From JBOGFI01 sp050743365 (GTDB lineage Bacteria; Actinomycetota; Acidimicrobiia; IMCC26256; JACDBD01): DNA of 11,754 nucleotides. The notes under the pieces were generated by a model. The model saw nothing but the letters and a program-made list of their open reading frames with translations. It searched no databases and was not told the DNA's origin. The DNA is taken from contig JBOGFI010000204.1 in the NCBI GenBank assembly GCA_050743365.1, positions 1 through 11,754 of the forward strand. Reading direction: 5' to 3'. The position numbers were made by a program, and so were the translations under genes. Shown one piece after another: positions 7,994 to 11,754 of this stretch (within the stretch, counting starts at the first letter, position 1; every line of letters starts with the position of its first letter).

Positions 7994-9174
7994 GAGACGA
8001 CCAGTTGCGGGAACGCGCTTGCGTCGTCGGCATCGGCCGGTCCGCATACGGCAAGCGCGGCTCGCTGGCCCACGAAGGCACGCTACGCCTGGCCCTCCAG
8101 GCGATCCACGACGCGTGCGCCGACGCCGGCCTCGATCCCGCCGACCTCGACGGCTTCTCGTCGTACTCCGACGACGCCGCCCACCCGTCGATGCTCCAGA
8201 TGGCGTTGGGCACGCCGCGGGTCCGCTACGCCGGCATGGTGTGGGGGGGCGGCGGTGCGGGCATGGGTGGCGCGTTCACGAACGCGGCCATGGCCGTCGC
8301 CACCGGCGTGGCCGAGCACGTCGTCGTCCTCCGCTCGATCAGCCAAGGCGAGCTGCGCTTCGGGCGGTCGCTCGCCGGGCTCCAGGGGCGGCTGCCCGCG
8401 CCGTTCGGCTACGCGCTCCTGTTCGGGCTCATGTCGCCGGCGCAGATGTTCGCCTTACCGACACGCCGGCACATGGAGGTCTACGGCACCACCATCGACC
8501 ACTTCGGCGAGGTCTCCCTCAACGCGCGGCGCAACGCCGCCACCAACCCCGACGCGATCTTCCGCACCGAGATCACGATGGAGGACCACCACGGCTCTCG
8601 GATGATCGCCGACCCGCTGCGGCTGCTCGACATCTGCATGGAGAGCGACGGCGCCGCCGCCGTCATCCTCACCACCCCCGAGCGGGCCCGCGACCTGCGC
8701 CAGCCGCCGGTGTACGTGCTCGGCGCGTCGGTGGCGGGCGGCTACCGCTGGGGCGAGGGCATGCTGTCGGGCCACAACATGCCCGAGCTCGACTACGCGA
8801 GCGCCGGGCAGCGCCCCGCCGCCGAGGAGGTGTACCGCCAGGCCGGGGTCGGTCCGGACGACGTCGACGTGGCGATGATCTACGACCACTTCACCCCGCT
8901 CGTGCTCATGGGCCTGGAGGACTTCGGGTTCTGCAAGCCGGGGGAGAGCGGACCGTTCGTGGCCGAGGGGAGCATCCGCCGCGAGGGACCGCTGCCGCTC
9001 AACACCCACGGGGGAAACCTCGCCGAGGTCTACCTGCACGGCGTCACCCACGTGCTCGAGGCCGTCCGCCAGCTCCGGGGAACGGCGGTGAACCAGGTCG
9101 GGGGCGCCGAGGTCGCGCTCGTCGTCGCCGGCGCCGGACCCACCCCGTCGGGTGCGATCGTCTTCCGCCGATAG
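7990..9174 (+). CDS. Thiolase-fold lipid-transfer protein / Ltp2-type acyl-CoA aldolase candidate
   Basis: This 394-residue thiolase-superfamily protein is of the SCP2-thiolase/lipid-transfer class. The N terminus (ACVVGIGRSAYGKRG) and C-terminal NTHGGNLAEVYLHG (338-351) identify the fold. The position expected to hold the thiolase nucleophilic Cys falls in a glycine run (W85-GGGGAGMGG), and the C-terminal CxG motif is replaced by AGAG. A Claisen thiolase reaction is therefore unlikely. Tyr298 (in IYDHFTP) and Tyr348 (in EVYLHG) match in context and 50-residue spacing the Tyr294/Tyr344 pair that I recall being proposed as catalytic in the steroid aldolase Ltp2. A retro-aldol cleavage of a beta-hydroxyacyl-CoA is a reasonable hypothesis. 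Ltp2 works with a DUF35 partner, and one is encoded two genes downstream. The GTG start is preceded by GAAGGG (7978-7983) at six bases and overlaps the TetR stop. The same frame is open upstream, but only as a shadow of the TetR gene. Confidence 0.85.
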   Translation: MRDDQLRERACVVGIGRSAYGKRGSLAHEGTLRLALQAIHDACADAGLDPADLDGFSSYSDDAAHPSMLQMALGTPRVRYAGMVWGGGGAGMGGAFTNAAMAVATGVAEHVVVLRSISQGELRFGRSLAGLQGRLPAPFGYALLFGLMSPAQMFALPTRRHMEVYGTTIDHFGEVSLNARRNAATNPDAIFRTEITMEDHHGSRMIADPLRLLDICMESDGAAAVILTTPERARDLRQPPVYVLGASVAGGYRWGEGMLSGHNMPELDYASAGQRPAAEEVYRQAGVGPDDVDVAMIYDHFTPLVLMGLEDFGFCKPGESGPFVAEGSIRREGPLPLNTHGGNLAEVYLHGVTHVLEAVRQLRGTAVNQVGGAEVALVVAGAGPTPSGAIVFRR

Positions 9175-9178
9175 GAGG
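9173..9178 (+). promoter_or_regulatory. Ribosome binding site AGGAGG deciding the amidohydrolase start
   Basis: A perfect AGGAGG overlaps the last two bases of the thiolase-like stop codon. It lies seven bases before the ATG at 9186 but only four before the adjacent in-frame GTG at 9183, so the ATG is favoured. Confidence 0.8.
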
Positions 9179-9185
9179 CTCCGTG

Positions 9186-10283
9186 ATGAACGAGCTCGTG
9201 AACTCGGCCGACTCGCACGTCGTCGAGCCGCTCGACTTGTGGGTGCAGCGTCTGCCCAAGCACCTGCGGGAGCGCGCCCCGCGCATCGAGGAGGTGGACG
9301 GCCGCTGGCTGTTCGTGGTGGAGGGCATACCGCCCCGGAAGATGGGCGGTCCCGCCACGGACGACGGCGCCGAGAAGAGGAAGGTCGCGACCGGGTTCCG
9401 GCCCGGCGGGTCCGACCCCGACCGGCGAGCCGAGGACCTGGACGAGGACGGCGTCTGGGGCGAGGTGCTCTACCCGACCATCGCGCTCTTCGGGTTCATG
9501 ATCCCCGATCCCGAGCTGCGCTGGGAGACGGCGCGCGCGTACAACGACTGGCTGGCCGAGACGTTCGCAGCCGCGTCGACGCGCTTCGCGGGCGCGGCCA
9601 TGATCCCGGCCCAGGAGGTCGCCGGCGCGGTGGAGGAGATCGAGCGCGTGGCGCGCCTCGGCCTGCGGTCGGTGATGCTGCCCATGCACGCGCCGTCCGG
9701 GGCGCCCTACAACACCGACCGCTACGACCCGGTGTGGGCCGCGGCCCAGGCCAGCGGCATGCCGGTGAGCTTCCACGTCGGCACCGGGACCAACCCGGTG
9801 CACGAGCGGGGTCCGGGGGGCGCGGTCATCAACTACGTCGAGGTCGGGCTGGGCGCGCAGCGCACCCTGGCCTACCTGGCGGCGTCGGGCGTGCTCGAGC
9901 GGTTCCCCGACCTGCACGTCGTCATGGTCGAGTGCGGGGCGGGCTGGCTCTCGTGGCTGATGGAGCGCATGGACGAGGCGTTCGAGGAGCACGCCGGATG
10001 GGTCGACCCGCAGCTGGCCGAGCGTCCCAGCTTCTACGTGCGTCGTCAGGGCCACGTCACCTTCGGCAACGACGGCGCCGGCGTCGTGAACCGCGGGTTC
10101 ACCGGCATCGAGCCCCTGCTGTGGGCGTCGGACTACCCGCATCCCGAGGGCACCTGGCCACACACGCAAGAGACGCTCGACCGCATCTTCGCCGGCGTCG
10201 ACGACCACGAGCGGCGCCGGATCACGTTCGAGACCACGGCCCGGCTGTACGGCCTCGAGCTCCCCGCCCGGGCGACGCCGTGA
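9186..10283 (+). CDS. Amidohydrolase-2 family metal-dependent hydrolase/decarboxylase
   Basis: This 365-residue TIM-barrel protein belongs to the amidohydrolase-2 (ACMSD / gamma-resorcylate decarboxylase-like) family and has normal length. Metal ligands are recognisable: D9 and H11 in ADSHVVEP, replacing the HxH or ExH of characterised relatives; H197 in SFHVGTG; and D316 in WASDYPHPEG. The segment VECGAGWLSWLMERMDEAF (from about 248) stands where decarboxylases often carry a further active-site His, so E249 may take over a role there. The reaction could be decarboxylation, C-C hydrolysis or hydration of a carboxylated or CoA-linked intermediate; sequence alone does not decide. It is expected to be cytoplasmic. 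The gene sits between the thiolase-like and DUF35 genes, with a strong AGGAGG upstream and a GTGA overlap downstream. This implies a shared pathway with them. The same frame reads open far upstream, but that part is a shadow of the thiolase-like gene. Confidence 0.85.
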   Translation: MNELVNSADSHVVEPLDLWVQRLPKHLRERAPRIEEVDGRWLFVVEGIPPRKMGGPATDDGAEKRKVATGFRPGGSDPDRRAEDLDEDGVWGEVLYPTIALFGFMIPDPELRWETARAYNDWLAETFAAASTRFAGAAMIPAQEVAGAVEEIERVARLGLRSVMLPMHAPSGAPYNTDRYDPVWAAAQASGMPVSFHVGTGTNPVHERGPGGAVINYVEVGLGAQRTLAYLAASGVLERFPDLHVVMVECGAGWLSWLMERMDEAFEEHAGWVDPQLAERPSFYVRRQGHVTFGNDGAGVVNRGFTGIEPLLWASDYPHPEGTWPHTQETLDRIFAGVDDHERRRITFETTARLYGLELPARATP

Positions 10284-10738
10284 GGACGCCGACCGTGCGC
10301 GAGGGCGAACCGTACCTGCCGCCGGGCCTGCCGCTGCCACCGGTCGACTGCACCAACGAGGGCTTCTGGCGCGCCGCCGCCGCCGGCCGTCTCGACGTGC
10401 AGCGCTGCACCGAGTGCGGCGCCCACCGGCACCCGCCCACTGAGGGCTGCTACCGGTGCCGGTCGCTCGAGTGGGACTGGGACACGTTGCCCGGCACCGG
10501 CCGCGTGTTCACCTACACGTGGGTCGTGGAGCCGGTCCATCCGCTGTTGGCGGCGCCCGTCGCTCCCTACAACGTGGCGGTGGTCGAGGTCGACGGCACG
10601 GCCGGCGAGCCGGTCCGCCTCGTGACCAACGTGGTCGACGCCGGGGCGGAGACGCTGCGGGTCGGCGCCGCCGTGACCCTCGCCTGCGACCGCCTGACCG
10701 ACGACGTCGGGCTCCCTCGGTTCCGCCTCGCGCCTTGA
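10280..10738 (+). CDS. DUF35 OB-fold protein with zinc ribbon, acyl-CoA-associated partner subunit
   Basis: This 152-residue protein has the standard DUF35 layout. An N-terminal helix (NEGFWRAAAAGRL, 26-38) is followed by a rubredoxin-like zinc ribbon with Cys43, Cys46, Cys57 and Cys60 (CTECG and CYRC). An OB fold then runs from about 65 to 150 with the characteristic GRVFTYTWV strand. Such proteins pair with thiolase-fold enzymes: the DUF35 part of ChsH2 binds Ltp2 in steroid degradation, and related zinc-ribbon/OB proteins bridge enzymes in HMG-CoA synthesis in archaea. Here it probably docks on the thiolase-fold protein encoded upstream. It is free-standing rather than fused to a MaoC hydratase as in ChsH2. 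The GTG at 10280 overlaps the amidohydrolase stop; a second in-frame GTG at 10295, nine bases after TGAGG (10281-10285), would shorten it by five residues and is a possible alternative. It is the last gene of the operon. Confidence 0.88.
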   Translation: MRTPTVREGEPYLPPGLPLPPVDCTNEGFWRAAAAGRLDVQRCTECGAHRHPPTEGCYRCRSLEWDWDTLPGTGRVFTYTWVVEPVHPLLAAPVAPYNVAVVEVDGTAGEPVRLVTNVVDAGAETLRVGAAVTLACDRLTDDVGLPRFRLAP

Positions 10739-10761
10739 CGCCGGCGCCTGACCTGCCGGCG
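10739..10761 (+). terminator. GC stem-loop after the operon, weak terminator candidate
   Basis: CGCCGGC (10739-10745) and GCCGGCG (10755-10761) form a 7-bp stem with a 9-base loop directly after the DUF35 stop. No T-run follows, so this is not a canonical intrinsic terminator. GCCGGC is also common by chance in DNA of this composition. Confidence 0.25.
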
Positions 10762-10791
10762 GCCGAGGAGACCGCGCCGGGTTTCGACTTT

Positions 10792-10806
10792 CTACCTCTT
10801 GGGTAG
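10792..10806. promoter_or_regulatory. Inverted repeat CTACC-N5-GGTAG, possible metal-regulator operator
   Basis: CTACC-TCTTG-GGTAG lies in the only AT-leaning part of this intergenic stretch, 61 bases before the His-rich membrane gene. A TANNNT-type -10 candidate (TAGCTT, 10804-10809) overlaps its right arm, so a repressor there could act. The arms resemble copper-responsive CsoR/RicR sites (TACCC...GGTA) but do not match the spacing exactly. The role is inferred. Confidence 0.3.
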
Positions 10807-10853
10807 CTTTCGCCCCGCAGCATCCGGTTCGGGCGACGACCCAGGTGGTCGGT

Positions 10854-10859
10854 AGGAGG
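10854..10859 (+). promoter_or_regulatory. Ribosome binding site AGGAGG for the His-rich membrane protein
   Basis: A perfect AGGAGG lies eight bases before the GTG at 10868. It fixes that codon as the start of a reading frame that has no stop before the window ends, and it is the best evidence that this frame is a gene. Confidence 0.75.
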
Positions 10860-10867
10860 TCGCCGGG

Positions 10868-11754
10868 GTGGACGGGGGGGCCCGCTTCTACGACGTCGGC
10901 CGCAGCCTGCGTAACGCGCTGGCGCTGCTCTCCCTGGGCGCGGCCGGCATCCACTTCGCCTTCATCGGCGTCCACTGGGCCGAGGACTGGGCCCACGGCG
11001 CCTTCTTCGCCATCGTGGCCTGGGCCCAGCTCGGGTGGGCGGCCGGGATCGTGCTCCGCCCGTCACGTGTCCTCCTGCGCGCCGGCGCACTCGGCAACGG
11101 CGCCGTCATCGCGACCTGGGTGGTCTCTCGCACGATGGGCGTCCCCGTCGGTCCCCACGCGGGCTCGCCCGAGCCGGTCGCGTTCTACGACTCGCTGGCC
11201 ACCGTCTTCGAGCTCGGCATCGTGGCAGGCTCGCTGGCGCTGCTCACGCTGCCGTCGCTCATGCGCCGACGGGTGCGTTCCGTCGTCACCGCGCCGCTCC
11301 TGGGGGCGCTGGGCCTGGCCGTAGGCGTGCTGTCGACCGTCGCGCTGAGCCCGACCTTCGCCACCGGTGACGGCACCGGCACGGCCGCGCACTCGCACCG
11401 CGAGGGTGACGGCCATCAGAACGATGGTCACCACCCCGACGGCGACGCGAGCTCTGCTGCGCCCGGCGGCCAGCACGGGGAGGGACACGGCGACGACGCC
11501 GCCGCCCACGGTGACGATGGCGGGAGCACCGCCGCCGCGCTCGACCACGATGGCGATCAGAACCCCGCCGGAGACGACCACACCGGGACCGGCCACCGCG
11601 GGCCCGCTGCGGCCGCGACCGACGGCGACGGGCGCACGTCCGCACCGCTCGACGTTGCCGGTCATGGGCACACCTCGCCGCCGGCGGGTGGACCTGCGTC
11701 GGATCACCACGCTCCGCCGCCGCCGGGTCTGCCACCGTCAGATCACCACGCCCC
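10868..11754 (+). CDS. Uncharacterised polytopic membrane protein with His/Asp-rich C-terminal tail (3' end outside window)
   Basis: The frame runs 295 codons from the GTG to the window edge without a stop, so the protein is partial. About five hydrophobic segments are visible, near residues 14-37, 44-63, 69-90, 106-128 and 138-160. The tail from about 166 onward is low-complexity: 17 His and 19 Asp in 130 residues with Gly, Ala and Pro between, and HH pairs in two SDHHAP units (278-283 and 291 onward, 13 codons apart). Polar residues inside the membrane part (H29, H36, E39, D40, H43 and E115) look ligand-like. The RTMGVPVGPHAGSPEP loop resembles uncharacterised actinobacterial membrane proteins I recall, with no known function. 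A role in binding, sensing or moving a transition metal such as copper, nickel or zinc is inference from composition only. The start is supported by AGGAGG at eight bases. It is separated from the DUF35 gene by 129 bases and is probably its own transcription unit. Confidence 0.75.
   Translation, partial: MDGGARFYDVGRSLRNALALLSLGAAGIHFAFIGVHWAEDWAHGAFFAIVAWAQLGWAAGIVLRPSRVLLRAGALGNGAVIATWVVSRTMGVPVGPHAGSPEPVAFYDSLATVFELGIVAGSLALLTLPSLMRRRVRSVVTAPLLGALGLAVGVLSTVALSPTFATGDGTGTAAHSHREGDGHQNDGHHPDGDASSAAPGGQHGEGHGDDAAAHGDDGGSTAAALDHDGDQNPAGDDHTGTGHRGPAAAATDGDGRTSAPLDVAGHGHTSPPAGGPASDHHAPPPPGLPPSDHHA
11363..11754 (+). other. Low-complexity His/Asp-rich coding segment with repeated SDHHAP unit
   Basis: This segment encodes the tail of the membrane protein. 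The 10-base string GATCACCACG occurs at 11702-11711 and again at 11741-11750, an offset of 39 bases that keeps frame. It encodes the DHHA core of SDHHAP in both copies, separated by a proline run. The tail may be growing by in-frame duplication, and it continues past the window edge. Confidence 0.6.

Noticed and set aside
8019..9185. Upstream extension of the amidohydrolase frame, giving 754 residues and suggesting a fusion.
   Set aside because: The first 389 residues are a shadow of the thiolase-like gene, and AGGAGG at 9173-9178 marks the real start at 9186.
9152..10279. Upstream extension of the DUF35 frame to 528 residues.
   Set aside because: It is a shadow of the amidohydrolase gene. 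The DUF35 fold occupies only the last 152 residues, from the GTG at 10280.
10792..10806. Firm assignment of the inverted repeat as a CsoR/RicR copper box.
   Set aside because: The arms are similar, but the length between half-sites does not match the RicR pattern I recall, and no regulator gene is visible here. It is kept only as a generic operator candidate.
10845..11324. 159-codon + strand frame overlapping the start of the His-rich membrane gene.
   Set aside because: It is Ser/Arg/Pro-rich with no hydrophobic or domain pattern, and it is out of frame with the AGGAGG-supported gene at 10868.
11063..11710. 215-codon - strand frame at the right end.
   Set aside because: Its Val/Gly/Arg-rich reading is the complement of the His/Asp-rich coding repeat. 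It shows no start context or motif to rival the + strand gene.

Overview
The window is GC-rich (arginine-, alanine- and valine-rich proteins, strong third-position G/C), and every supported gene lies on the + strand. The GC bias, the GTGA start/stop overlaps, a large AftD-like arabinofuranosyltransferase-type protein and a TetR/thiolase/DUF35 catabolic cassette point to an actinobacterium. An Acidimicrobiia-like lineage is my best guess from gene content, but I cannot prove it from this window. There are no RNA genes, insertion sequences or CRISPR arrays, and no gap between genes exceeds about 130 bases.

Region 1 (20-7300) is a three-gene glycosylation operon. It holds a dolichol-phosphate-glucose-synthase-like family 2 glycosyltransferase fused to a class I SAM methyltransferase, then a family 4 (GT-B) glycosyltransferase, then a roughly 1491-residue polytopic GT-C protein of the AftD/DUF3367 type with two discoidin-like modules. 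A coherent reading, which is inference, is that the GT2 makes a polyprenyl-phosphate sugar, the GT4 builds a cytoplasmic glycan intermediate, and the GT-C protein transfers sugars outside the membrane. The fused methyltransferase may methylate the glycan or lipid.

Region 2 (7332-10738) begins with a 17-bp perfect-arm palindrome just before a TetR-family regulator. Three enzyme genes follow with overlapping or near-abutting ends: a thiolase-fold protein lacking the thiolase nucleophilic cysteine, an amidohydrolase-2 family metalloenzyme, and a stand-alone DUF35 protein (zinc ribbon plus OB fold). Thiolase-like plus DUF35 resembles the Ltp2-ChsH2(DUF35) retro-aldolase of steroid side-chain breakdown, and the two tyrosines proposed to be catalytic in Ltp2 have positional counterparts here. 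The operon is probably a small acyl-CoA catabolic cassette of unknown substrate.

Region 3 (10739-11754) is a 129-bp intergenic segment with two inverted repeats, followed by a gene that runs off the window. That gene encodes about five membrane segments and then a low-complexity tail very rich in His and Asp (17 His in the last 130 visible residues), suggesting metal binding. It has no stop in the window, so an ORF caller that requires a stop would miss it.
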